Assembly (NCBI GenBank): GCA_001898225.1
Contig: MKTJ01000004.1
Span: forward strand, 1-64,000
Origin: Chloroflexi bacterium 54-19
GTDB taxonomy: Bacteria > Chloroflexota > Chloroflexia > Chloroheliales > Chloroheliaceae
DNA length: 64,000 nt
Reading direction: 5' to 3'
The position numbers and the translations under genes are program-made. Shown in pieces: positions 37,213 to 45,981 of this stretch (positions are counted from its first letter, which is position 1; every line of letters begins with the position of its first letter). The notes under the pieces were generated by a model. The model saw only the letters and a program-made list of their open reading frames with translations, was not told the DNA's origin and did not search any database.

Positions 37213-38547
37213 CTATTTAGAGCGGAAAGCGAGGGCCGGTTCGCTACTGGTGACCGGTACATTTTTGCCGGTCTGGTCCGGTAAAAGGTCGCTCAGTTCG
37301 GGGTAGGTCTGGGGGATTTTATGCATAACCCGCAGGAAAGCGTCCACGACCCGCGCATCCCACTGGATATTGCGGCGGTCGTTCAGGATGGTCAGGGCCT
37401 TGATAATCGGCATACCTTTGCGGTAGGGCCGGTCCGTCGTCATAGCGTCAAACGAGTCGGCAACGGCGATAATCCGGGCGCCGAGCGGGATAGTTTCTTC
37501 GGTCAAACCTTGCGGATAGCCTGTGCCGTCCCACGATTCGTGGTGGAAAAGCACATCGTTGACGCCGTCTTCGTAGAAAGAATATTTCGCCAGGATTTTA
37601 GCGCCGGTTTCGGGGTGTTTTTTCATCTCGACCCATTCCTCGGCGGTAAGCGCGCCCGGTTTTCGCAGCACGTTATCCGAAACCCCGATTTTGCCCAGGT
37701 CGTGGACCGTCCCGGAGAGGGCAATCTGCTCGACCAGCTCGTCGCTCAGACCCAGTTCCTTGCTGATGGCCCGGCAGTACCCGCCCACCCGCATCGAGTG
37801 GCCGAAGGTGTAAGGGTCGCGGGCTTCCACCAGTTCGGTGATTGCGATAATGGCCTGGGTGGTTTCGTTCTCAAGGAGGCGTAAACTGCGGTAGGCGTTC
37901 TGGTTCACGATGATAGGGAAGGCCAGCAGCAGGCAGAAAATCGGTGACTGAATCCAGATTACCGCCAGGATAATACCGAGGGCGGGGAGGGTCAGGTCGA
38001 GTAAAAGGGTGCTGCTGGTATTGAGTTTCCAGATTTGCCAGAAACTGGCCGAGCGGCTGAGCGTGATAACGAGGTCGACCAGGCCCACATCCAGCAGGTA
38101 ATATACCAGGATGACGGTGGAGGCGGTCACCAGGAAGTTAGGGTCATCAATCCGTTTAATATCTATCCCGCTAAAGTAGACGATAAAGGCGGGGACAGCG
38201 GTGATTATAACGCGCTGGGAGATATTAAAAAGCCCTTTAATAAAACCGGGCCGGTGTTTGATAGACTGGTCTATCGTAATGGAAATTAGCGAGACCATTA
38301 TGGCAGCAAAGGGTGGCAGCAAAAAGATAGCGGCGATATGGACTGTCGGTAAAGGTGTTACGCCGTAGTTTTTATTGGTCTTAAAGATATAGCCGTCTGC
38401 GATGGTTGCCAGGATGAGTAAGTAGGCGACATTGCTTATGTTCAGGGGCTGCTTTTGTTCCAGGCAAAAGCTAAAAGCGCAAAGGGCAATTACAAGGGCA
38501 ACCAGCAGTAAAATGTAAATACGGGTGACGAGATTAAATTTATGCAT
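37213..38547 (-). CDS. HD-GYP-domain membrane protein, putative cyclic-di-GMP phosphodiesterase
   Basis: This 444-residue protein has a six-to-eight-helix membrane sensor (residues 1-225) and an HD-GYP domain (about 235-415). The domain shows RDPYTFGHSMRVGGYCRAI, the metal-binding HD in GTVHDLGKIGVSD, and HHESWDGTGYPQGL with GARIIAVADSFDAMTTDRPY; the GYP signature is intact as GTGYP. It is predicted to break down cyclic-di-GMP in response to a membrane signal. ATG 38547 has no clear ribosome site. A TATAAT-like box on the minus strand at 38596-38601 lacks a matching -35. Confidence 0.88.
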   Translation of the reverse strand: MHKFNLVTRIYILLLVALVIALCAFSFCLEQKQPLNISNVAYLLILATIADGYIFKTNKNYGVTPLPTVHIAAIFLLPPFAAIMVSLISITIDQSIKHRPGFIKGLFNISQRVIITAVPAFIVYFSGIDIKRIDDPNFLVTASTVILVYYLLDVGLVDLVITLSRSASFWQIWKLNTSSTLLLDLTLPALGIILAVIWIQSPIFCLLLAFPIIVNQNAYRSLRLLENETTQAIIAITELVEARDPYTFGHSMRVGGYCRAISKELGLSDELVEQIALSGTVHDLGKIGVSDNVLRKPGALTAEEWVEMKKHPETGAKILAKYSFYEDGVNDVLFHHESWDGTGYPQGLTEETIPLGARIIAVADSFDAMTTDRPYRKGMPIIKALTILNDRRNIQWDARVVDAFLRVMHKIPQTYPELSDLLPDQTGKNVPVTSSEPALAFRSK

Positions 38548-38659
38548 CTAATGAATTTGCTGCCACAAAATCTGCGAAATTCCACTTCGAAAAGAATTAT
38601 AATAGATTTATGGAAAGAAGGAAAGAGCTAAAGGAGTACTTTTAGGTCTATGAATCAAA

Positions 38660-38696
38660 AATGCTAATCTCCTCTGGCACAAGGAGGATTAGCATT
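38660..38696 (-). terminator. Intrinsic terminator of the 33-residue peptide gene
   Basis: A 14-bp stem with one bulge (38660-38673 / 38682-38696) is followed on the minus strand by TTTTTG. It lies 48 bp beyond the small-gene stop codon, giving a short monocistronic transcript. Confidence 0.72.
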
Positions 38697-38743
38697 CTAT
38701 TTTCAGCACTTTGAGTTCTGCTAATTCGACTGAACTTAACGAG

Positions 38744-38845
38744 TTACAGCCATTTAGCAGCGCCGGAAGCAAGGGCCATCGAAGCCAGGGCGCTAAGGGC
38801 GATCAAAACACGGACAGCACGGTACTTCAACCATTTAATATCCAT
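38744..38845 (-). CDS. 33-residue single-helix membrane peptide
   Basis: A tiny gene supported by a full set of signals. GGAGG lies eight bases before ATG 38845 (a second in-frame ATG at 38851 has only two bases). The open frame encodes MDIKWLKYRAVRVLIAL, then SALASMALASGAAKWL, and stops at 38744. A strong intrinsic terminator follows at 38660-38696. The peptide has a basic N-terminus (K4, K7, R9, R12), one hydrophobic Ala/Leu helix and a terminal Lys-Trp-Leu. Function is unknown; it could be a membrane-active or signal peptide. It is the nearest gene to the divergent sigma/CHAT/S8 operon. Confidence 0.65.
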   Translation of the reverse strand: MDIKWLKYRAVRVLIALSALASMALASGAAKWL

Positions 38846-39559
38846 CACCATATCCTCCAAAAAATAAAAATATTCAATTTCAACTAAATTTATGGTTGAA
38901 CCTAAACTATTCCAAATTAGCCTGGTGAGCCTTAAAGTTGTTCACGGCTAAACTGTCTTTCGAGTGCCAGAATATAGCCCGCAGTGTACCCAAAGCTAGG
39001 TCACGCTTATATTTGGACTCTTTAATTAGGTTCGTTTTTTTGGATTTTCAAACCAGAGACCATCGAGCTTGTATACCCTGATTTGATGTGAATCCCCGAG
39101 TTTTTGGTGTAATACGAGTCAATCAACTCTATTACTTTCTGTGATTAAGATAACATTTTTGCAATTTTCTGTCAATAGGGGAAAGATTGCATGTATAGAA
39201 ATGTTTTTTAATGTAATAAATGTGCCTAAAAAGTAAAATTAATATTTGATAAGTTATTTTATAGAATTTTTTATGACAAGTGGTAGTTTTGGGAGTCCGG
39301 TAGCCCCCTTTGTCTCGCCAAAATAAAAAAATAGATTAATAGAGCTTTCCAAAGCCCCAAATTGGCCTTAAATATTTAAAAGGTTAGTTTTTTCACAAAT
39401 CCCGAAGTGTAATCTGCGTCATTGTAAAGCGTATAACCCGGTGCTATAATTTTTTAAGTTCATGTGTATCCGCTGAAGAAGTAATTATTAATGGTCGTTA
39501 AAAGTAGCGTACAGACACTATTGGCTGACGATTTTGTCCTCACGAAAAGGGCTTTGTAA
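38846..39559. other. Long AT-rich intergenic region upstream of the sigma-factor operon
   Basis: This 714-bp stretch has only short chance frames. It holds the ribosome site of the 33-residue gene at its left end and the operon promoter (39422-39450) near its right end. Several A/T runs (for example 39200-39260) could be bound by nucleoid proteins. Confidence 0.7.
39422..39450 (+). promoter_or_regulatory. Promoter of the sigma/anti-sigma/CHAT/S8 operon
   Basis: TTGTAA (39422-39427), a 17-bp spacer and a perfect TATAAT (39445-39450) predict a start near 39457, about 100 bases before the sigma-factor TTG. A housekeeping-type promoter here suggests that the basal level of the regulator is not solely self-controlled. 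Confidence 0.68.
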
Positions 39560-40255
39560 TTGAGTGAATTTAACCAAGCCAGTTTAATCGGGTTAATTGA
39601 ACGGTGCCAACAGGAAACCGAAAAATATCTTCGTCACGAGACCTACGACCCCCGCTTCGGTTTTGAAATCTGGCGGCGCGCTATTGTCGAGCGGGACGAA
39701 GCGGCCTGGGAAAGCCTGGTTAGCCTTTATGGCAGTTTCGTACGGCGCTGGTTATCGCAACGCCTGGCCCACTTCCCGGCTTTGCGCTACGAGGAAGATG
39801 CCCTGGTCAACGGGGTCTTTATAAACTTTTACCGGTTTGTCGGCCCGGAGAAATTTGCTAACTTCCACAACCTTTCAGCCATATTGCAATACTTGAAGCT
39901 TTGTTGCGGCACCATAGTCGCCGATGCCCAGCGCGATTTCCAGGCCCGCAATCTTGATATTTCCCTTGACCGCGATCCTCGCGGCGATAGCCCTGTTTTG
40001 GAAGAAAAAATCGGGGATGCTTTTGATATGGAAGAAACCATGCTGCACTCGGCGGACCGGGCGACTTTCTGGCGCAATGTCTGGCAAAAGCTGCCGGACC
40101 CGCCCGACCGCCTTCTGGTATACCTGCGGTACATCCAGGGGATGCCGCCTCGTGAGATTGTTCAGCTTTATCCGCAGCACTTTGGGGATATAACGACAGT
40201 CTACCGGCGAAATAAGAACTTATTGTGGCGATTGCGTAATAATTCAGATTTTTAA
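39560..40255 (+). CDS. ECF-like sigma-70 family factor
   Basis: This 231-residue protein has region-2-like and region-4-like parts. Region 2 (residues ~50-125) reads WESLVSLYGSFVRRWLSQRL, EEDALVNGVFINFYRFV and YLKLCCGTIVADAQRDF. Region 4 (~175-228) reads PPDRLLVYLRYIQGMPPREI, QLYPQHFGDITTVYRRN and LLWRLRNN. It is divergent from classic ECF factors but the size and spacing fit. It would direct RNA polymerase to target promoters. The start is TTG 39560 with AAGGG eight bases upstream. It is followed by a zinc-finger protein gene, the usual sigma/anti-sigma order. Confidence 0.75.
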   Translation: MSEFNQASLIGLIERCQQETEKYLRHETYDPRFGFEIWRRAIVERDEAAWESLVSLYGSFVRRWLSQRLAHFPALRYEEDALVNGVFINFYRFVGPEKFANFHNLSAILQYLKLCCGTIVADAQRDFQARNLDISLDRDPRGDSPVLEEKIGDAFDMEETMLHSADRATFWRNVWQKLPDPPDRLLVYLRYIQGMPPREIVQLYPQHFGDITTVYRRNKNLLWRLRNNSDF

Positions 40256-40504
40256 CTTTTTGCCAGGATTTTCGCTTGAAACATCCCTTATGAGGTCATT
40301 TTCCCACCTCTTTAACGGAGTTTCCAGGCTCAAAGCGAAAGTCAAGTTTTCTTTCAATTGCTTGACAAGATTGCTTAACTAAGATTGCTAAAAACTTAAA
40401 ATACAGCGTTTATTTAACTGTTTAATAAATGCTCGAAGGTCGCGCGGCTTATCCGCTAACGACACTTAGAGGGTTGTAAAGGTCAGTAAAGGTATTATTT
40501 TTTC
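40256..40504. promoter_or_regulatory. Intergenic region between sigma and anti-sigma genes
   Basis: This 249-bp region contains a possible stem (around 40269-40278 with 40330-40340). TTGACA at 40362-40367 has no good -10. A repeated AAGATTGCT occurs at 40367-40375 and 40381-40389 (14-bp period). It may hold an internal, sigma-dependent promoter for the effector genes; this is inference. Confidence 0.35.
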
Positions 40505-41290
40505 ATGAGTGAATTTTTGGCTTGTATTCGGCCTGACCAGGTAACCGAAGGCGACTACCTGGCTTTTCTCAACCAGGACGCCCGCCCCCAATTTGAGCGG
40601 CACCTGGCCGAGTGTGAGTTTTGCCGGCGTGAATTACAGGTATATCAGAGTCTAGATAATAAAGTCCGCCGCCAGTTTGAATTTATTTCCAGCCCCGCCC
40701 GCACCTTATGCCCGGAAACCCAGCACGTCGGTGAGTATGTCGCCGGGATGCTGAGTGGGTTGGAAGCGGATAAACTGCGCCGCCACCTGGCGACCTGCGA
40801 GTGGTGTACCGCTGAGGTAACCCAGATGCGTAAATGGTTGCAGGAGCCCGACCCCTTGCTCGAAGAACAGACCGTCCGCCCGCCCGACCAGCCGCAGAGC
40901 GACCGGTTTGACTGGCTGCGCCGGGTGGTCGCCAGCCTTTTAAAACCCCATACTCTTTCCTACGCCGAAGCCGGGGTGCGCGGCACGACCGAGGGTCTAC
41001 CCCTGACCTTCCAGGCGGAAGAACTTACGATTGTCCTGACGGTCCAGCCGGTTAGCCCCCGCAGCCAGGCCTTGAATATTTTGGGTTTGGTCCAGACCGA
41101 CGACGGCAATCTTGACGCTTTAATTGGCCGGAAAATTTGTGTGTCGAGCCAGGGCCGGGAAGTTGCCAGCGAGGCCCTGGACGAACTGGGCAATTTTATC
41201 TTTGAGAATGTCCAGCCGCCCCAGCCGTTCGACCTTGAAATTGTGCTTGAGTCCAGAATAATCATCGTACCAGACTTGCAAATGAACTAA
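40505..41290 (+). CDS. Soluble anti-sigma-like protein with two zinc-finger (zf-HC2/ZAS) modules and a beta domain
   Basis: This protein has 261 residues. Two H-x3-C-x2-C modules are seen: RHLAECEFCRREL (residues ~34-46) and RHLATCEWCTAEV (~96-108). These are the zinc-binding core by which anti-sigma factors hold ECF sigmas. No membrane helix is present, so it is cytosolic. Residues ~165-261 form a beta-rich Ig-like segment with a repeated pattern (QALNILGLVQTDDG, ALDELGNFIFENVQPP, RIIIVPDL). It could sense damage or bind the CHAT protease. ATG 40505 has AAAGG 12 bases upstream. The CHAT gene begins only seven bases after it. Confidence 0.72.
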   Translation: MSEFLACIRPDQVTEGDYLAFLNQDARPQFERHLAECEFCRRELQVYQSLDNKVRRQFEFISSPARTLCPETQHVGEYVAGMLSGLEADKLRRHLATCEWCTAEVTQMRKWLQEPDPLLEEQTVRPPDQPQSDRFDWLRRVVASLLKPHTLSYAEAGVRGTTEGLPLTFQAEELTIVLTVQPVSPRSQALNILGLVQTDDGNLDALIGRKICVSSQGREVASEALDELGNFIFENVQPPQPFDLEIVLESRIIIVPDLQMN

Positions 41291-41297
41291 GTTGCAA

Positions 41298-44216
41298 ATG
41301 CTAACCGCCACCGATTTTGTAGCCAACCTGGAAAGCCTGGAAGACCCCGCCGAACAACGCCGGTTGCTTGAGCGCGAAGCCGCCACCCTGACCGACGAAA
41401 TTGTCCAGTACATGAAGGCCAGGGCTAACGAACTCCTTTCCTCGAATATTGCCAGGGGCCAGGCGCTGGCCGACCAGATCGTCTACGCTTCGCGGATTTC
41501 GGGCAACCGTCTCCATCACGCCCTCGGTCTGATGGTCCAGGCTAACGTGGCGATGCTCCAGGGCGAGGCGCAGCGGGCTATTTCGCTTTACGACGAGGCC
41601 CGCCAGTGGGCGCTTGAAGCCGGGAACCCGGTCGAGGCCGCCCGTTCGCAAATCGGCAAAATCGGCGCGCTCAACCACCTGGGCGACTACCGCCAGGCTC
41701 TCGAAATAGCCCTGGAAACCGGGCGGACCCTGGCGGCCCATAACGAACCGATTTCGGCGGCGGTCGCGTTCATGAGCGCCGGGAACTCTTACTGTCACTT
41801 TGGCGAGTTTGGCAAAGCCCTCGAAGAAATGACCCGGGCCCGCGAACTGCTCGAAGCGGCCAACTCCCCGGCGGCGCGCAAGCAGTTGTGTCTGTTGCTT
41901 TACAACATGTCAGTGGTACTGCGGGAACTTGGTCGTTACCGGGAGGCTCTCGAATATTCGCTCGAAGCCTGTGAAATTGCCCGCCAGTTTGAAATGTACC
42001 TGGCCGCCGCCACCTACCAGCAGGGCAGCGCCACCTGTTATTATCTCCTGGGCGAATATAACAAGGCTTTGCGGCTGTTGCAGGAAGCCCGCGAGGTCGT
42101 GGTTGCCAACGGTTTAATACCCCTGTTGATTACAGGCGATTTCTATACCGGGAATTGCTACCTGGAACTGGGCCGCTACGAGGAAGCGGTCGCGCAGGCC
42201 GAGGGCTTAATAAAGCTGCTGACCGAACGCGATATGACTCAGACCTGGCACAGTTTGCAGGCGCACTATATGCTGGGCCGGGCCCTGATTGCCTTGCGTG
42301 ATTATGCCGCGGCTCGTCCGGTGTTGGACCATGCCGAGGCGGTCGCCCGGCAGCTTGGCTCGACCACTTTCAGCCAGTTTGTAGACTTGCGGCTGGCCGA
42401 GATCTTCCTGGCTGATGCGCAGACCGAGTTAGCCCGCGCCAAACTGAGCAATATCCTGGCCGAAGCGGAAAATACCCAGGTCATCTTGCAGGCCAAACTG
42501 CTGCTGGCGCACCTCGAAGCCACCGATGGCAATTTTGGTGCGGCGATTCCCCTGACCGAGGCGGTGCTTGCCAGTTTTGAGGAACAGAAAATCTTTGGGG
42601 GGCTGTTCCAGGGTCGCTACCTGCTAGGTGAAATTAGCGAAAAGTCACAGGATTATTCCAGCGCCCTGGAGCATTACGAAGTGGCTTTGAGTCACCTTGA
42701 ACACCTGCGGGGACGTATCGAGACCGAAACCCGCTCTCTTTTCCTGCGCTCTAAAGAACATGCTTACGAAGCGGCGGTGGCGCTTTCCCTCGAAACGGGC
42801 CAACCCGACCGGGCTTTTCACCAGGCCGAGCGGGTCAAGTCGCGGGCGCTGGCCGACCTGGTCGGGAACGGCCTCGACATCCGGGTGAAGGTGCGCAATC
42901 CCGCCGACCGGCCTATCGTGGAAGAAATAGAAACTCTTCGCCAGCGCCATAACAACCTGACGAGCCGCGTGGCTTTCTGGCAGGCCGGGCCGGTCAGCCC
43001 GACCGAGGACACCAAATTGCCCTCCGAGGACGAGCGGCAGGACCTGCTAACCCAGACTTTCGAGTGTGAGAGACGGTTGGCCGAATTGACTCAGCGTTTG
43101 CAGGTCCGTAACGCGGCCTACGCCGAGGATACCGCCCTGGTCGCCGAACACCGTCCCTTTGACCCGGCTTTACTCGGTGAAGAAGAAGGGTTGCTCGAAT
43201 ATTACGTGGCGCGAGGTGAAGTGCTGGCTTTCGTGGTCACGGCGCGGGCTATCACCCCGGCCCGGCGGCTCTGTACCCTGGCCCAGCTCAACCGCCAGCT
43301 TGGGCTTTTCCGGCTGAACCTGGCCGGGACCGTCAAGAACCTGGCCGACGCCGCCAAACTAGCGCCCGGTGTATTGGACCAGCGCCAGCAAAGTTTGCTG
43401 GTAAACAGCCGGGCCTTGCTGGCGAAATTGTACATGACCCTTTTCGCCCCGGTCGAACCATTTATGGCGGACATCCGGCGCTTGATAATCGTGCCGCATG
43501 GCTCCCTGCATTATCTACCTTTCCACGCCCTTTATAACGCCGCCCGCGACCGTTATTTGCTTGAAAGTTTTGATGAAATCACCTATCTCCCGGCGGCCAG
43601 TCTGTTGGCGGTCTGCCGGGAGCGGGGTTTGCGCAAGGAGGGCGAAGGCAGCCTGGTCTTTGGCTTTTCCAACCAGGGCGCGCTGCCCTGCGCGGTCGAG
43701 GAAGCAGGGCTGGTCGGCCAGACCCTTCAAACCGGGCCGCTGGTCGAAGCAGAGGCCACCCTGGCGAATTTCCGGCGCCTGGCCGCAACCGCCAGGATTT
43801 TGCACCTGGCGACGCACGGACGCTACCGTGAGGACGCGCCTCTTTTTTCCTCTTTGCTACTGGCGGACGGCGAGTTAACCGTCCACGAACTTCTGAACAT
43901 GGAATTACAGGCGGCCCTGGTCACTTTCAGCGCCTGTGAAACGGGTCTCGGCGCGATAGGCGGCGGCGATGAGGTGCAGGGCCTCAGCCGGGCTTGCCTC
44001 TATGCCGGGGCGGGCAGCCTGGCTTTAGCTTTGTGGCGAGTGGACGACCGGGCCGGGTCGCTCCTCATGCAGGAATTTTACCAGGGATTATTGCAGGGTT
44101 CTGGTAAAAGCGCCGCCCTCCGCCGGGCCCAACTTTCTCTGCTGAGCAACCCGGCCTACCGGCATCCTTTCTACTGGGCTCCGTTTATCCTGGTTGGGGA
44201 TAGCAGCCCGTTATAA
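41298..44216 (+). CDS. TPR-CHAT caspase-like protease
   Basis: This 972-residue cytosolic protein has an N-terminal TPR superhelix (about 60-500) with units like RSQIGKIGALNHLGDYRQAL and LCLLLYNMSVVLRELGRYRE. A C-terminal CHAT protease domain (about 690-970) follows. The catalytic pair is visible: His840 in LATHGRYRED and Cys880 in TFSACETGLGAIGGGDEV, as in caspase-like CHAT enzymes. TPR-CHAT proteins are effectors in several bacterial immunity and cell-death pathways. The ATG 41298 has no clear ribosome site. It follows the anti-sigma gene by seven bases, so translation is probably coupled. Confidence 0.9.
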   Translation: MLTATDFVANLESLEDPAEQRRLLEREAATLTDEIVQYMKARANELLSSNIARGQALADQIVYASRISGNRLHHALGLMVQANVAMLQGEAQRAISLYDEARQWALEAGNPVEAARSQIGKIGALNHLGDYRQALEIALETGRTLAAHNEPISAAVAFMSAGNSYCHFGEFGKALEEMTRARELLEAANSPAARKQLCLLLYNMSVVLRELGRYREALEYSLEACEIARQFEMYLAAATYQQGSATCYYLLGEYNKALRLLQEAREVVVANGLIPLLITGDFYTGNCYLELGRYEEAVAQAEGLIKLLTERDMTQTWHSLQAHYMLGRALIALRDYAAARPVLDHAEAVARQLGSTTFSQFVDLRLAEIFLADAQTELARAKLSNILAEAENTQVILQAKLLLAHLEATDGNFGAAIPLTEAVLASFEEQKIFGGLFQGRYLLGEISEKSQDYSSALEHYEVALSHLEHLRGRIETETRSLFLRSKEHAYEAAVALSLETGQPDRAFHQAERVKSRALADLVGNGLDIRVKVRNPADRPIVEEIETLRQRHNNLTSRVAFWQAGPVSPTEDTKLPSEDERQDLLTQTFECERRLAELTQRLQVRNAAYAEDTALVAEHRPFDPALLGEEEGLLEYYVARGEVLAFVVTARAITPARRLCTLAQLNRQLGLFRLNLAGTVKNLADAAKLAPGVLDQRQQSLLVNSRALLAKLYMTLFAPVEPFMADIRRLIIVPHGSLHYLPFHALYNAARDRYLLESFDEITYLPAASLLAVCRERGLRKEGEGSLVFGFSNQGALPCAVEEAGLVGQTLQTGPLVEAEATLANFRRLAATARILHLATHGRYREDAPLFSSLLLADGELTVHELLNMELQAALVTFSACETGLGAIGGGDEVQGLSRACLYAGAGSLALALWRVDDRAGSLLMQEFYQGLLQGSGKSAALRRAQLSLLSNPAYRHPFYWAPFILVGDSSPL

Positions 44217-44306
44217 TTCCCAATTTCGGCCTTTTTCCCGGCGTACCCCAGTTCAATTAGCGTATAAAATTTAAAGTTAAGAAGTTAGAAAAAGGACAAC
44301 GAAACT

Positions 44307-45878
44307 ATGAGTAAATTAGACGAAATGAGGGCCCATTCCTCCTTCGACCGCAACCGCCGCTACCTGGCCGACCAGGTTGTGATTACCGCACCCCAGCACA
44401 ACTTGAACCACCTTTTGAGCCGTCTTAAAATAAGCGAAGAATATAGCCCCAACCTGACCGGAAAATATGGCCGCACGACCGCCGGAACCCCCAAAGTGGC
44501 CGTTTCGGATGGCAAGACGCTTACCCCGGCCCACCTGCGCCTTCCCTCGGACACCGAATTTTTTAAGACTTCGGAGGACGCGCCGCCCAGCCCGGTAACC
44601 GAGCAGGAATTGTACGATTCTTTCCGGCAGTTTCATTCCCGCCAGGATATTGTCTCGCGCCCTTTTCAAATAAACCGGCAGCAAAGGCCGACCGTCCAGG
44701 TTGCTTTCGAGATTTCGACCGCCCTCAACAGCCCCAACCCGTCAGGGGTGAGCGGGTTCGATGTAAGCCCCGACCACCTGGTAGTCGGTAGCTGGGTCCA
44801 ACCGGGGTTGAGCCCCTGGGAAATCCCGGCCCGTTCTTCCGGCTATAACCTGCGCCAGGGCCGCCACCACGTCGCGAACCAGCCGCTGTGGAAACAGATC
44901 GGGGCCAGGAGCCGCAAGAATTTCAAGTATAAGGGCGAGGGTACGACCATCGTCATTATTGACGCCGCCCCCGACCCCGGCCACCTGAACCCGCAACTGG
45001 TCGATTTTTATATCTCGATGCTGGCTCCCGGCAGCGAGGTCGAGGTGGTGGACGAGAGCAACAAGGTGGACCTGAAGGAGATTTATAACCTGGGCCGGAT
45101 TCACCCCCAGCCGTTACAACGTCCCGGCCTGTCCGATATAGACGCGGGCGTGGTCGAGAAATATCACGGGGCATTAATCGCTAGCCTGGTCCGCCAGTTG
45201 GCCCCTGCGGCCAGCATCATGCTATTGGAAGTCCTCAACCACCAGGGGTTCACCACCGGGAGTAACCTGACCGAGGCCATGGACTACCTGCTCTTTTTGC
45301 GGGCGGCCAAAGTGACCGACAGCAACGGGCGGCGGCTGGTCGAGGATAATTTTATTTTGAACCTGAGCCTGGGTATCAGCCGGAGCCTGTCCGAGGAAGC
45401 CGAGGCGATTTATCTACTGGAAGCCTGCCAGCGGGCCTGCCAGGCCGGGGCGGTTATAGTGGCCGCCGCCGGTAACGATAGCTTCTTCCTCCACTCGCGC
45501 AATCCCGAAGAACCCGCCGCCTACGGATATTATGGTGATAGCCTGGCGGCCTTCCAGCAGGTCATCGCAGTGTCGTCCACTACCGGGCAGAGCGGGGAAA
45601 CAGCCCTGTATAGCAACCAGGGCAACCTGGCCGCACCCGGCCTCGATTTATTGATGGATACGGGCGACAGCAGGGCCAGTGGCGGCAGTCGTTTTATCTA
45701 CTGGGCCGGGACTTCCTTTGCCACGCCCCTGGTTTCCGCGACGGCGGCTCTCTTGCTCAGCGCCGGGGTTGCGCCTGCCCAGGTGAAGCAACGCCTCTGG
45801 GAACACAACACCCTCCAACCCAAAACCTGGGACCAGGTTCCGCAGTTGTTTATCAAGGATAGATTGCTGAGAGTTTAG
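44307..45878 (+). CDS. Cytoplasmic subtilase (S8 family serine protease)
   Basis: This 523-residue protease has the Asp-His-Ser triad. Asp219 lies in TIVIIDAAPDPGH, His287 in EKYHGALIASLV (a Gly-Ala variant of HGTHVAG) and Ser470 in WAGTSFATPLVSATAALLL. The oxyanion Asn is in VAAAGNDSF. A 200-residue N-terminal region of unknown fold precedes the domain. There is no signal peptide, so it works in the cytosol, unlike most subtilases. ATG 44307 has AAAGGA ten bases upstream. It follows the CHAT gene by 90 bp and may be its substrate or partner: proteolytic activation of one protease by the other is plausible but unproven. Confidence 0.9.
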   Translation: MSKLDEMRAHSSFDRNRRYLADQVVITAPQHNLNHLLSRLKISEEYSPNLTGKYGRTTAGTPKVAVSDGKTLTPAHLRLPSDTEFFKTSEDAPPSPVTEQELYDSFRQFHSRQDIVSRPFQINRQQRPTVQVAFEISTALNSPNPSGVSGFDVSPDHLVVGSWVQPGLSPWEIPARSSGYNLRQGRHHVANQPLWKQIGARSRKNFKYKGEGTTIVIIDAAPDPGHLNPQLVDFYISMLAPGSEVEVVDESNKVDLKEIYNLGRIHPQPLQRPGLSDIDAGVVEKYHGALIASLVRQLAPAASIMLLEVLNHQGFTTGSNLTEAMDYLLFLRAAKVTDSNGRRLVEDNFILNLSLGISRSLSEEAEAIYLLEACQRACQAGAVIVAAAGNDSFFLHSRNPEEPAAYGYYGDSLAAFQQVIAVSSTTGQSGETALYSNQGNLAAPGLDLLMDTGDSRASGGSRFIYWAGTSFATPLVSATAALLLSAGVAPAQVKQRLWEHNTLQPKTWDQVPQLFIKDRLLRV

Positions 45879-45900
45879 GTTTCACACTAAATTTTGAATC

Positions 45901-45940
45901 AAAACCGCCCTGGAATTTTTACATCGCGGGGCGGTTTTTT
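45901..45940. terminator. Bidirectional terminator between subtilase and WD40 gene
   Basis: AAAACCGCCC (45901-45910) pairs with GGGCGGTTTT (45929-45938), with T-runs on both sides. It closes the plus-strand CHAT/S8 operon and the convergent WD40 gene. Confidence 0.85.
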
Positions 45941-45981
45941 GTAAAAGTATAAGAAAATAAATCTATCAAACAGTAAAATGG

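Noticed and set aside
38596..38603. TATAAT-like box upstream of the HD-GYP gene
   Set aside because: The box is nearly symmetric, but neither strand has a -35 at a workable distance.
39560..45878. Gasdermin gene expected next to a CHAT protease
   Set aside because: No gasdermin-like or other pore-forming protein of normal size is visible near the CHAT gene; the 33-residue peptide is far too small.
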